Of a stretch of DNA of 64,000 bases, positions 49,001 through 61,800 are shown in pieces. The stretch comes from Burhinus oedicnemus (lineage: Eukaryota > Chordata > Aves > Charadriiformes > Burhinidae). The stretch lies in NCBI GenBank assembly GCA_008921705.1, contig VFFE01007257.1:3067903-3131902 (forward strand), in the 5' to 3' direction. The stretch's first letter is position 1, and each line of letters begins with the position of its first letter. Made by a program: the position numbers and the translations under genes. A model generated the notes under the pieces. That model made no database searches and was not told where the DNA came from. It saw nothing but the letters and a program-made list of their open reading frames with translations.

Positions 49001-50949
49001 GACAGTGATAGGAGGCAGGACTTCAGTCTGTTCCTAGACGCTTTGGAAAGAGCATGTACCTCAAAATTCTGGCTTGGGGCAAGGCAGATCTACTAAACTG
49101 GCGAATTCTTCACGGCTTTTGAAGACCAGGGAATAAAGGTCAGATAGAATATCGGTAAGCACCTTAAAATGAATGGTTTCAATTCAACAAAGACCAAAAC
49201 AAGCTGAAGAGCACAGAAGTGAAGTTCAAGGGAAGGTAAATTACAGAAAGAACATTGAATAAAAATAGAGGGTAAAGAGTACAGCTGCTTGCTGGAGAAA
49301 CAAAGGGGACGTGAAGGTCTTTTGGGGTTTATTTTTCAAGGTAATTAAAATACATTGGTTATGTAAGAAATTCCTACTAACTTCAAAAGTATGCGTATGC
49401 TTGAAGTGCTCTGCAAGACCAAAGCCTAACAATATAGAGAAAATAAACACCTTGATCATTACCAGAAGGAATTTGTGTATTTGGTGCTACTTAATTTCAT
49501 AAATAATTAATCATAATTAAAGTCACTGGATGGCTTTTAAAAGTAGTTAGTTGTTAAGATGACTGGCAGTTTTCCTTGCTGTTGATAACACCTAATGATA
49601 CGTTGCAGGATGGAAAGCTACGTTAAGAAATCCAAAAATACCTTCTCTGTACTCAACACGAGAGAATTCGAAGTTTTTCTTTCCACAGACACTTTATTGG
49701 TGTTTACCAGTTAAAGAAGGCTGATGGATGTCAAAGGCTCTCTAAGGATGCTTTTCAGATAATTTATTGAAAAGTTTCATGGTAAGATTTTTAGGTGTTG
49801 GTTGTTGTTTTTTCCCCCCCAACTCTATACCTCCAACAAACACAATCAGCAAGCTTCAAGATGCCAGCCAAATTACTTCAGAATTTCATTCATTTCTATC
49901 TGCCTCTAAATAAGAAACAGAATTACTAAGTAAAGCATTTAAACTCAAGTCTTGGATTATGATAAACTGTTGGTACATGAAAAAATATCTTCACTTGTTT
50001 GTGCTACAGAAAAAAACATCTACAGAGCTACTGAAGAGGCCAAAAATGGAAGAGAAAAATGGGGTCAACCTTGTGTAAGAGAATTCAGTATACATACATT
50101 AAATTCAAAATCTGATCTACATACTCACCACTCACACCTCTGATAGCCACACTGCAGCCTTGCAGCCCGCCCAAAGTAGGGATACAGAGCCCAGCTTCCA
50201 AACCTTACCTTTTCTGCTTCTCTTACCAGTGTCTACGCCTTGATCCTACAACATTGAGCATATATACTTAGCTTTAAGCAAACAAGCAAAGTTCCTTACT
50301 GATGTGCCCTCTGTAACTATTTTTTATTAATTTTAAATATAGAGGCCTTTGTTGCATTTAGTTATTCCTATTTTGTATGAGAGAGTAATCACAAACATTG
50401 TAATTAATTCTTCATAGAAGAAAAAGAGAATATAATATTTCACCTAGATTTTTATTTCATTTTTTTCCTTCTGGTCTGCAGCATCACTGGTCAGTTTCCT
50501 CTCCTTATGGAGAAAAGGAAAAAATTAAAAATTTGCAAAACTTACTACCAACATTTGTTATTTCTCTTGGAAGGTTATCATTAATTTCAATGAGAACTTT
50601 GCTTTAAGTTATCCATAATTTAGTATTTTCAGTCTGTACAAATACAGCATAGCAGTAGAACAAAACAGTTACTGGCTAAAAGTTTTAAGCCCTACTTTTT
50701 CTGGATTTGTAAAGAAATACCCAATTTCTATGAAAGTTGTTTCCATTTGTTTACAGTACCTTCAGCAAACACTGACAGGGCTAAGCACTTAAAATTCAGG
50801 CTACTTTTAGTTCTCAAAAAAACATATGTAGAAGCCAGACTTTGAACATTTTTTCCTGTAGAGAAAATTCCTCCAGAAGTGCATCATTTTACACATTAAA
50901 AATGCAGTAAGAAGAATAAACATGAGAGTTCTTCATGAAGGGCACTTCA

Positions 50950-51890
50950 GGTACGCCACTATGGATGATTACAATAAACAAGCTGACTGGCCTGTAGTTC
51001 CCTGGGTCCTACCTCCTGTCCTTTCCGAACAGAGAAATGACACTTGCTTTTCTCCAGTCCTCAGGCACCTCTGCCAATCTCCATGATTGTTCCAAGGTTA
51101 TCAAGAATGGCCTCACAAAGACATCAGTCAGCAGCCTCCCTCAGCACTTGTGTGTGCACTCCATCAGGGCCCACTGACTTCTGCATGTCCAGTTGCTTAA
51201 ACGTTCCCTAACCTGATCCTCTTCTACCACAGGAAAGACTTCCTTGCTCTAGACTTTCCCCCTGGCCTCCAGAGTCTTGTATTTCTGAAGGCCAGTCTTG
51301 CTAGTAAAGACTGAGATGAAGAAGGCATTCAGTACCTCAGCCTTTTCCACATCCTGTGCCACCAGGGCCCCTGCCTCAATTCAACAGCAGGCCCACATTT
51401 TCCCTAGTCTTCCTTTTGCTGCTTATGTATTTATAGAAGCCCTTCTTGTTGCCTTTGACAACCCCCACCAGATTTGACTTCAGGTGGGCTTTGGCTTTCC
51501 TAACCCTGTCTCTGCATGCTTAGACAGCTTCTCTGTATTCCTCCCAGGAATACCTGTCTTTGCTTCTACCTTCTGTGCATTCCCTTTTCATGTTTGAGGT
51601 TTGCCAGGAGCAGCTTGTTCATCCTCCTGGCTAGACTTCCTGCTCATTAGGGTACACTGCTTTTTAGCTTGGAGGATGTGATCTTGAATATCAACCAGCT
51701 CTCCTGCAACCTTTCTGCCATGAGGGCCCTCTCCCTTTCTGCTACGGCCCTATCCATGCTCCCTGCAAGCAGATTCCTGAAGAGGCCTAAGTCTGTTCTC
51801 CCAAACAAGGCTTGGGAGTTTCTTATCTTCAGCAAGGAGGTGATTCTGTAAGCGTGGGATTCCCCAGAACATCCCCTCTTCCCCCCAACC
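50950..51890 (-). mobile_element. CR1 LINE fragment, minus strand, lacks its 3' half
   Basis: Read on the minus strand from 51890 leftward, the sequence encodes the CR1 region between endonuclease and RT. It shows DLGLFRNLLAGS, ERLQESWLIFK, then a Lys/Arg-rich linker with GFYKYI-like wording, the KAEVLNAFF-like block near 51330, a CR1-type SVGPDGVH-like region near 51170, and finally [10 protein letters not shown] close to 50990. The match ends there, at the start of the RT fingers. A 3'-truncated LINE is not expected from target-primed reverse transcription, so a later deletion or recombination removed RT and tail. Stops and frame breaks are frequent. The right boundary near 51890 is approximate. 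Confidence 0.88.
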
Positions 51891-52385
51891 TCCATGCTTA
51901 ACATCGAAAGACTATATGTGTAGCAAATAATGTTACATCAATAACACTTCAAAATAAGATCTGACCCACCTAAAATGTAATTACTTTCTCACTGAAGCCA
52001 GGTTTACCATAAACTTTGACAAGACCAATGTTGCACCCCTGTTCCATGGAGGTCTCTTGATACCTACACAAGTAACTGAGACTTGCTCTTCTTGGACATC
52101 AGATGAAAGTAATAACCATCTTTGGACTAAAGGCTGAAATTAGCATACCAACTACATCAATGGTTGTCCTTTCAGTCACTTCTGAAGAGGCAGTCTTCAT
52201 GCCTACCTTTTCTTGTAAAAATTTATGATATGAAATAACTAATATGGAATCTACATGCAGGTAGTCCATTAGCTGCTACTACACACAATGATTTAAGTGC
52301 AATTTCTGTCTCAGAAATACAAAATACTGGTGACTAATGCAATCTGGGAGGCCAAGCACGATGAAGGAATGTAGTAGAATAAAGG

Positions 52386-52477
52386 AATAGTAGTTAACTT
52401 GGTAGTGTTAGGTTAACAGTTGAACTTGATGATCTTAAGGGTCTTTTCCAACCTAAATGGTTCTATGATGCTACGAT
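52386..52477 (+). repeat. CR1 3'-end fragment
   Basis: About 90 bases align by eye to the terminal segment of the CR1 copy at 11153-11243: AACTTGGTAGTGTTAGGTTA, TTGATGATCTTAAGGGTCTT, TTCCAACCTAAATGG, then TTCTATGATG. It is a short, heavily 5'-truncated insertion with a mutated tail and no coding part. Confidence 0.9.
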
Positions 52478-55400
52478 TATACAGAATCCCTACTACCTAC
52501 ATGCTTCCCTAAGGACCTTATATTGCCTACTGTTAGAGACAGGATTATCAGAACAGACTGATGTTTGCCCTCACCATGTAAGAAATCCTTAAGTTCAGAC
52601 AATAAATGAAAGTGACTCTTAACAAGGTATGTTGAAATCACTGCTAAAATCCAGGCAAAGTGCTAAGACATGTCTCTCTAAGTGGATGGGACAACATCCT
52701 GCCTCTCTGCTCCCCCACCCTGAGCCCAGCCTGGTGCCTTAACATCAGGAAGATACTTCTTCCATAGCTAGACCGAGTTCTATTAGCCCACCCAGAGCGC
52801 AGCAGAACTATAGCCCATCCTTGCAGCTCTCAAGACTAGATGTACATCTACAAAGCCCGTGATGTTCCAGTGTACAGTGCTTTTGGTAGCACTAAATAAG
52901 CTGAGTCTACCTGAGTAGAACACAGCTGAGAGGCCTAAAAAGTTTCTGTGGCTAAACAGATTCCCACACAGGATCTCAGGCATACAAACCTAGTGAAACC
53001 TGCAGTCAGAAAATGCCCCACGGCTTAACCAATGCCATCATCTGTAATGTGCCAAAACCCGTAATAAATGTACAAAATAGCAGTATCCTTGATGCCACTG
53101 AGCTAAATTCATGCTATGTAGTATTAAAAAAAAAAACACAGCTGATCTATAATATGACATCAGTTTTCCTACTGCAATTTTTTTAACGATGCTGAAAGAA
53201 GAGCTGCACCTTGTTCTTAAAATAAATGAAGTATTTTGCTTTTTCTGTAACCTCTGACAGCATAAAGTAAAATGATTCATTAAATGACTACTTTATGGTT
53301 ATTTATGAGATGCTAACTAGGTGTATGATGTGCTAATTATTAAGAAAGCACACATTTGGAACATCTCCAGGTGTCTTTCCAAATCTTTTTCCCCAGGTGC
53401 AGTTGTTTTTCAATTTCTTTCTGTTTGAATGAACATTACAGCATACACAATCTCTTCCTTTAGCTTCATTTTTTCATAGACTTTAACATCAGAACAAATT
53501 CAGAGCACCTGATCACCTGCCACTCTACTTCATCTGGACGTCAAATCCACAAAATTATTTAGGAAGAAAAATCCCACTGTATTTTTGAAACTAAACCAGA
53601 CAAGATGCAGGACTAAAAGACTGCTAACATCTGAAGCCTCCGCAAGGACAGTAAAGCAAATACCTTAAAGGGTTCCAGGAGCAAAAGGTTAAAAAATCTC
53701 CCCAAATTCACCCAGTCTAACTTAGGAAAACATTCCTTTCCTAATGCCAGTCATACAAGTCAGGATAACCTATGCAAGCATCTAGAAAAATAACTGTCAG
53801 AACATTGACCCGCTCCACGCTATGTGCCGTTTCCCAGGCTGATCGAACTGTCATGCTCTGAAGGAATCTACACAACGAAACAGGGTGTGCGGATTCTTGG
53901 AGCAGGAGAAGACTAAGCTGAGTTGAGTTTCAGAGGCACAGCAGGCACTACGGCAAGCAACGGGAGCCCAAAGGAGTGAATTTTATGCCGAAGTGAAATA
54001 ACTTGGCAAGTCTTGCTACGCGGGAACGCACAATTTGAGGAGATCAATACACACACACCATTTCATGGACTATTTAATAATCTGATAGTACGTCTGTATC
54101 AAGGCTAAATGAAAATATATTTTAGAAGGATTCAGTTACGTGGACATCACTGTCACTGATTACATTGATGTGGACATGCCTGAAAAGATGTTTAAGTAGC
54201 AGCAGAATTCAGAATTAATCAATTTTGACACATGTTGAAGTGCGAAATACATGGACCCATAGAACAGAACTGGGAAAATAAACAGAAGAGAAAGTACCAT
54301 CAGGCAGTGATATTATTTAACCCGGTATACAACCTTCACTATCTCACCTCTAGCATTTTCCATAGTATTTTATTAAGATTATTTTCACATTCAGTTGGAT
54401 GTTTACACATAGCACGATCATATCTCTCTGCTTCAAACAAGCACTAACTAAAACCTGAGTTTCAGGTTACAGCAAACTGAAGGATGGAAAAGGAAGATAT
54501 TTTTCTGACAACAAATTTGAAATTAAGACAATAGTCAATAACAGCAGGTAGCACATGTGTGCCAAGACATGGTATTATAGATAAGGCACAAAGCACTCTG
54601 TGCGCACCAGAGAATTACTTTAAGTTGAAGATTAACATTTACTAATATAAAAAATATTTTTATATTTCAGATTGTAAATAAAAGGTTCATTCACCTTACA
54701 GTAATGGAAAAAATAAAAGATTTTACTTATTCTTTTGCTAAGTTTAAATCCCTGATCTTGCCACAGAACAGTCTTTTTAATTTGTTTTTCACTTCCTAAG
54801 GATGCCTGCATAATTTAGGAACGTAAAGTTTTTAGAGTTTTGCTTACAGCCTGTGTTTCTGTTGTTTTATTAACTAATTTAAGTTCTGCTCCACATTCTA
54901 AGGAAATTATTTACATGCAAAGAAGTATTTGGACTGTGTTACAAGTGGCATATAGTGAGATAAAAAAAATTAATTTCATTGTACTTACCCTTTAAATTAA
55001 GCAAAGGTTGGGGGAAAAAAAGGTTACATTTCAGACGGAGGGTAGAAGTTTTGTGAAAACTTGAGCTTCTGAATTGTAGAAATAAAAAAAAATATTCCTA
55101 AAGCATTTTACAAAAGTTAGAACACATTTTCCCTTTTCCAAGTGGAATACGTTTTTTTTCTTGGTTTACAACAAACATTAAGGGAATGTTGAAGGCAACA
55201 AAGAAGAAATATTTTGATCCAGGAAAAAAAAGAACATCAACTTGTTGCTGATATAGATCATTGTAGCCTCAAGTTACAGTTTTATTCAAATGGACATTAT
55301 TTTCCCCCTCTCTCCTGTCCTACCCTGAAGATGTTACTGCAGTGACCCATTTTAAAAAAATCTGGTCAGCAGCCGCTTGAAAAATATATACTTAATCTAG

Positions 55401-55960
55401 AACTATCTATGCAGTCTGGAAAACAGAAACAAGGTAGACCTAACAGAAGAAGGGCTATGAGAAAGTTAAACCAAAATAATTTTCATGAAAGATCAATTTT
55501 TTTTCGCTTCAGATCATTCATTCAAAATTCACAATCAAGCTAAATGTGAAACTAGCTTTAAGGCTTCATAATCTCGTTATTATTTTGAAAATGACAAAGA
55601 AAGTAGCAAATGAATCTGTAGTGTAGGCTTAGGATGGTGTCCTGGCCCAAACTAGCAAAGTATCTCTTTACCTTCATACCTGATCCTGCAAGTAATGATT
55701 CATGCAAGTAATTCAATACTCATGGGAAAACCCCTAAGGTTTCAATAAGTAAGAATAAGGATCAGATCCCTCGTTTAAATGCTCAGAGAGTATCAAAGAA
55801 CAATTAGCAATCAAGATGAATAACAGAATAAGTAAAAAACAAAAATCAATATGCTAAACTCCTTTCTTTGGAGAGTCTGAGTCCCTGGGATGATGACCTT
55901 AGGTTGGGTTGGACTTGTTCCACCTTTCACTAGAAATGCTTCTGCTCTGTTTATTCCCAG

Positions 55961-56162
55961 ACACAACACATACAGCTCAAAATCAATCAGCCACAATCTG
56001 CTCCACATGCACAGCATTACCAATTGCAAAGTTTCAGATCACACGCATTTTCTCAACATCATACAGAACCAGTGGTGGCAGTCCTTCTTCAGCACATTGC
56101 AACAGACAAACAAGGAGATTCATTAACACCAGGAAACACTGAAGTACAGAAGGACTGTTTTT
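55961..56162 (+). CDS. Candidate internal coding exon, gene unknown
   Basis: A 202-base segment with a strong acceptor on its left (TCTGCTCTGTTTATTCCCAG) and a strong donor on its right (GTAAGTTTGC). The frame starting at its first base is open throughout and gives 67 codons rich in Gln, His, Ser and Thr (for example APHAQHYQLQSF and VVAVLLQHIATDKQGDS), ending with one spare T. The other two plus frames hit stops before the donor, though they are open for long stretches too, so openness alone is weak support. The next good exon candidate on this strand (58787-58862) needs exactly the phase this one leaves. I do not recognise the protein. It could equally be a chance pseudo-exon in C-rich sequence. 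Confidence 0.3.
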
Positions 56163-56819
56163 GTAAGTTTGCTCACCGCTCGGTATGGAAAGCAGGCAGT
56201 CTTTCAATATCCCCTGCTTGCTAAGACCCCCACATGGATCTTGCCATCTTTCAACCCACCTAATTTTTCCATAAGTGTTGTAGCTAACTCCTCACCTAAC
56301 TTCACGGAATGTAACAACCACTGAAATTACAGGATCAAGATAAGACAACACAGGCTAGCCAAATATCTGACTACTCGAAGCTTACTCCTCTTCATGGACG
56401 CTTCCAACTCATACACAGAAACTCAGAGGTTTCTCTCCATAATCTTTTTATCTAGAATTAGACACCTGAACCACAGTAGTTCTTTTTCAAACAGAACATA
56501 GATAAGAAAGTCTTGCTAGATTTTTTTCAACCAAAATAACACTGGCTACAGCACTTAGTTTGCTGATACAAATCCCAAGTTCCAGTCTCTCCAAAGACTC
56601 TGACAGTTGCATTACAGAATCCATTGCAACTTCCATGACTATTGCTACCAACTTGAAAAGGATTCTTTTAAATCTTGTAAAAGCAGTGAAGTCACAATGA
56701 TGTAGGCATTTTGCAAGAGAAAGTAACAAAAAAATCTTCACAAAACAATGCACAGTTTTAAAAAAAAAATCTAAGTATTTTATAGCCAATGTGGTTTTAA
56801 GTATTCCAACAAAGAAATT

Positions 56820-56873
56820 GATTTGGGTTTGTTGGTTTTTGTTGGTTTGTGGTGTGTTTTTTTTTTCTTTCCA
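56820..56873 (+). repeat. G/T-rich low-complexity tract
   Basis: TTTGTTGG-type units followed by a run of ten T. It is similar in kind to the tract at 23901-23968. No coding sense could be given to the 140-codon minus-strand ORF that starts in it: its N-terminus is low-complexity Lys/Thr/Gln text produced by this tract. Confidence 0.8.
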
Positions 56874-58685
56874 AAAGGTTTGCTTTGTTGTTTCAGGTTT
56901 TTTTAGCACTATTGGAAGAATAATAAATTTTAGCTGAAATAAAATTTCTAATGAGCATTAAGTGTTTGCTGGAAGTTGTCATTAAAAATAAATTCAAATA
57001 CAACCTGATCTTAAGACAGCAAGGCTTTAAATGCTTACTTAATACAAAATACAGTTATGTTTTTAATGAGAACACTACATTACTTGTGTGAAATTATTCT
57101 GGATCAAGATTGTAGTGAATTCCTAAACAAACAAAGTAACAAGATTAGAAAAAAGAGCTTTACAACTGTAAAGAAACTGTCTGAATTTTACAAAATAAGC
57201 TGGGAATTGTACTATTTAAGCTGAAGCAAGAGCTTTCAAACAATTAACCATTATTTTAGAAAGGAAGTATTCGAAAGTGGCCAAGGTGGGCAAGAATACC
57301 CATCTATGACCAACCAGAATCCAGATACTGTAACATTTCAGTGCAATACAACAGAAAAGGCTTACAGGTGACATTAAATCTTATTACAATTTTCCTCATT
57401 CTACTGGTAATTTTCATTAATACAAAAAATAAAAAGGCACATTACTATGACAGTGACATGATGTGAGCAATTTTATTGAAGTAGAAAGCTAAGAATGATA
57501 ATATGCAATAATTATTTTATTGATGCACAGGAAATGAATTATTCATAGTTACAAAGTATCTGTGGATAATTCTAATTACCTGCTTTTAAAGTATATGAGA
57601 TCCACAGAAAATACATTAACAACTTTGATTGAACACCTGCTATCCTGTGGAAGATTACAAGCACCAGATTCCAAACTTTCCTGACATTGAAGTCAATGGC
57701 ATTAGGTCTTCCAAGTGCGTATTACTAAAAGATCATGGAGAATTTTGTTCTATTCTGTGTTTTGGTGACCTGGGATAACTTTTGATATAACCAGGAAAAC
57801 AGTAATAGCTGAAGTTCATATCTTGTTTCATATTTTTAGGTCATGGTTTGTTTTGTATCATTTTTTAGCTAATGCAAGGTTATTAATGAAACCAAAGTCT
57901 GTGTCTTATGAACAATGTCCTCTGTGATAAACTTACCATCTAAATTCTCTAATCTACATAATTCTTAATGCTAGCATGCAGTGATATATATTGTGATTCT
58001 AGATATTACATTAACTTGCTATTTGACGCATCTGGTCCTCAGTAGTGCAGTTTTTACTATGTGGCTCGGCAAACTTAAAAATTTGGAATTCCTGAAGTCC
58101 AAATTCTGTCACTTTATGCTGAGCATTACCTTTAGACTAACAAAAATCCAGTCTTTCTAATTCAGTTGCTCAACTAGAAGCTAAGCACAACAGGGAAGAG
58201 AGTAAACTTCAGTATAAACTTCAGGAAGATAAAGCACTTAAAGGTTAGGTGGAATTCTTCCCACCACTTGCCATAAAGTCCCTTCCAAAAGTGTTCTGCA
58301 CCATCAATCCTGTTGTTACTTATCTTGCTTTTAAAACAGACAGTAAGCTCACAGACAATTTCACTATCCTCTACAAAAAAATGAGATCTAGAGAATCAGA
58401 TGCAGAACAAATTTTAACTGAATGCCTACTTCTTCAAAGAAGCAGCAGTATTTCTTTGACAAAAAGACTCCTTCTGTCCTGTTTTGCAGAACAAAAATAT
58501 GGACTGTGCAACATATTTCTGAAAAATGCCTAAGAATGCTTTATTAGTTATCTGGACATAGACTGATCTGACTTAAAGAGCAGGTAATTACCTGTTGCCT
58601 TTGAGTTAATCAAGTTAATTACAGAAGCATGAAACATACCTCTCTCTCTAAGATACCTTAATTTTTAAAGATTCCTTCTCTATAT

Positions 58686-58715
58686 ATTCTGCTGAACTAC
58701 ATTCTGCTGAACTAC
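58686..58715 (+). repeat. 15-bp perfect tandem duplication
   Basis: ATTCTGCTGAACTAC occurs twice head to tail with no differences, which points to a recent replication-slippage duplication. It lies about 70 bases left of the exon candidate at 58787-58862, in its putative upstream intron. Confidence 0.9.
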
Positions 58716-58786
58716 AACACATATTCCAGAAGACACTATATAATCTTTCCCCCCACCATCCCCCTATAAAACCATTTATTTCCCAG

Positions 58787-58862
58787 GTATTCCATACCTT
58801 CCACTACAGGACTCCATGCTATTCATAAGTTTTCATAAAAGACAAAATACACTGGGCACCTG
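58787..58862 (+). CDS. Candidate internal coding exon, phase-matched to 55961-56162
   Basis: A 76-base segment with an excellent acceptor (long pyrimidine stretch, then ATTTATTTCCCAG) and an excellent donor (GTAAGTTAAG). Two frames contain stops. The third is open and reads IPYLPLQDSMLFISF with further basic residues. That open frame is the one set by joining the exon at 55961-56162: the spare T plus GT makes a Cys codon. It leaves TG for a following exon. A weakly spliced ORF at 63590-63869 would also fit that phase. No family resemblance was found. The phase agreement has a one-in-three chance of being accidental. Confidence 0.28.
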
Positions 58863-61800
58863 GTAAGTTAAGCTATACAATACTTACTGTTCATACAGTG
58901 TGTTTGGTCGCTTCTAGCCAAAATAATTTTCGTTTTACAAGCAATCATTCCATTGTTAGCTTTATTTTGTCTGACTAAATGTTGACTTTGCTTATGAAAC
59001 TACTTATAAACGTGTTTGCTAGGTCAGATGTAATAGCTCAAAATAAAGGAAATGTCAAGAGAAACTAAAGTGTTGGAACTGAAGGTCAGCTAATTTTTCC
59101 TGTGTACATTTGTTAGGCTCAATAATTATTTATCCTTTTTCACTTACTTAAATGTTTAATCAAGCAGATGTAACGGAATTATGAAACAAGAGTAAATACA
59201 ACACAATCATTTTGCTACAGACTTAATAAAATCCAAATGGCAGGTTTTGTTGGATTGAATTATTCCAAATCAATCTGTTTGCAACTGTCAATGACATTCT
59301 TAAAAAATTTCTGTAGGTCTTCTTCTACTTAGTAGTAGCTCAGGCATCCCTTTGGCTATGACGATGCAAGGCACACAAAAACAGCTTAAGAGCTAGAAAG
59401 ATGGTTCCACCTTCATACCTAGTTCTGTTTTCCAACTGCCACATAAACGTGCGCGTTAGCATGAAGTCTGATGGAAGGGATTTTTGTGAAGTAATTATTT
59501 ATCTATAAGAAACAGATTAAGAACATTATATGTCCTTAAGACCATCAAACAGCCATCCAGATATGATTTTATCACTGCCTATCACACTGCTGGCTTTCAG
59601 CTGATGTCCCATAGTTGAAAGATTACTCATCTTATTATCAAACTATGAACACGGCATCTTCACTGTTTTTTAAGAGGATATTGATAATAAAATAACTTAC
59701 TACAGAGAAGTTTCTTCATATTTTACTAAACATAAAAGTTAAAAGGGGCTTACAATTTTACCTAATACAGTTAGATACTCCCCTTCTCCATAATAACACC
59801 TGTACCAAAAACTACACATTGCTTTTCATGGAATTCTTAAGATATCAAACATATTTGTGCTGAAAGGGGGCCAGACAGTAGAGAAAAAGCAACATTAAAA
59901 ATGTTAACAAACCCTCCTGACAGTAAATAATGATGGAGCACTAAAGCATATAAGAGTAACAGATCCTTACTGGATCTGTGCAGGCGGTATGTTCAGTTAG
60001 TACAGAGCCTGCTGCAAGACCAGGAGATGAGGAGTTCATTTGTTGGTTCAGCATGCCAGTGTTTAGAGGTTAAAAAAAGCAGCAGCAATGTGTTTATTCC
60101 TGGTAACCAATAACACACTGGGAGAAGATTACTGATTCTTTTGATGAACTAAAAGATAAAGGGAAAGCATAACTTCCCGCACCAGAGCTGAAAGTTACGA
60201 ACAGTTAACTCAGCTGCTTAAGATAACATTCTGCATTTTGGAATATGAGAGGAGTTACTACTTCACACAGTTGAAATTCCTAGCAAAAACATGCAAAAAC
60301 AAACTTACACATACACTGTGCAAAATATTTAAAGAGAGAAAGAGATAAATTGCATTGCTAAAAGAATGACAACTTTCTTTTAATCATGATCTAAAAGGTA
60401 TACCTAACCTAGTGAGATGGATACAGGTAACTGCGGGCTGTACTAATAAAAAGCGTTGTGATTCTTGGTTTAATTTATATAAGCAACAGAAAATTAAATT
60501 ATAGAAAGTATAGAGCTTAGATATGACAATCTCTGTCTGTTATTTGCTTAGGATAACCCACACCTTGGTGTAAGTCATTGAAAATTATATTTAAATAGCA
60601 TAAAATGAGAGAGAAATATACTGTACGCCTACTCCAAAACTTTTATTTTAGTTGGTTGTTGGCTCTAAACTGTATTTCTAAATACAGTTAACTTCCATAA
60701 AATTCTCAGTTCAGTTAATCTCAAAATATAAACATCTATTCATTTATGAGCTTCAGAATCAAGCAAGTTTCCAAATGTAATATACGAGCATTAGAGAGGA
60801 CGCAGCACGTCTAGCAATGACTGATCAAAGCGACAGGAAGAGCTCAGCCTGCCCTTCAATTCACATTCACGTGCTTTGCCTGCCTTTAAAAAAGATACAC
60901 ATGAAAGGTGTGAAGTACAGTGAATACAGTTTTTAGTTTTTGCAGGTTCCATCTAACTCATCCACATTTTGATTCGCACAAATCTGCTTATTTATTATTA
61001 AAAATGGGGAATTCTTTTTGAGCTTTTACAACTAAAATGAGAACAGAAATGTTTTACTCAGCAGAAACTAAAGTATAGCTTTGCTGGGAAATTAAGACCT
61101 AGATCACTTTACATCTGTGAATGAAAAATAAAGTCATAGCTGAACTGTAATTGTTCAGAAAATATGAAGCAATTTCATACCGCAAAGTTCAAAGGAAGTG
61201 GTTATATGCTTGTGAAATGGCAAAGATATCCATAGTATGGTAAATATAAATGGATGTATTTCTTTAGGAAAATGAATGTTCCGTATGAATGGACCTGCTA
61301 GTTGGAGAAATAATGACTAGTTACTATTATTACATGCAATTAGCAGATTGATCATTCAGTGTTTAATTTTTAGTATTACACCAGCACATGCTCTAACAAC
61401 TGGACAGAACTTTCCTTATTCTTGGAGTAGAAATTTAATTCTTCTATAAAAATGCAGTTATTTTAATAAAAAAAAAACAACACCACCACATTTTGGACAT
61501 TAAGACAACAAGAAAAAAAAAGATCATCAGAAAATAAATCTATTCATCTAACATATTATTTACTATTGACCAAATTCACTCACCATTTACTTGTGTGAGA
61601 CTAAGCATTATATATGACCTTTCGCCTTTCAGTGCAAGGTGTTCAATTAGTATGAATTGGTAAAAGTCATTCTTTATGTGAAATCCATGTAAACTCCTTT
61701 ACACATATAGTAGCCTAGTGTTCTTGAACACGCAACGCAATTTTTTAATTGACATAAGTATCAAACGGGTAACTTTAAGGTGCCAAGTCATCTTTGTACA

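Larger units (their letters stand above)
41886..50949. other. AT-rich single-copy DNA
   Basis: No gene could be supported. A 116-codon plus-strand ORF at 43875-44225 has a faint zinc-finger look (see findings). The A10-G10 junction and the 12-bp tandem are the only repeats seen. Confidence 0.6.

Noticed and set aside
56487..56909. 140-codon minus-strand ORF
   Set aside because: Its N-terminal part is produced by the G/T-rich tract and the rest has no family likeness.
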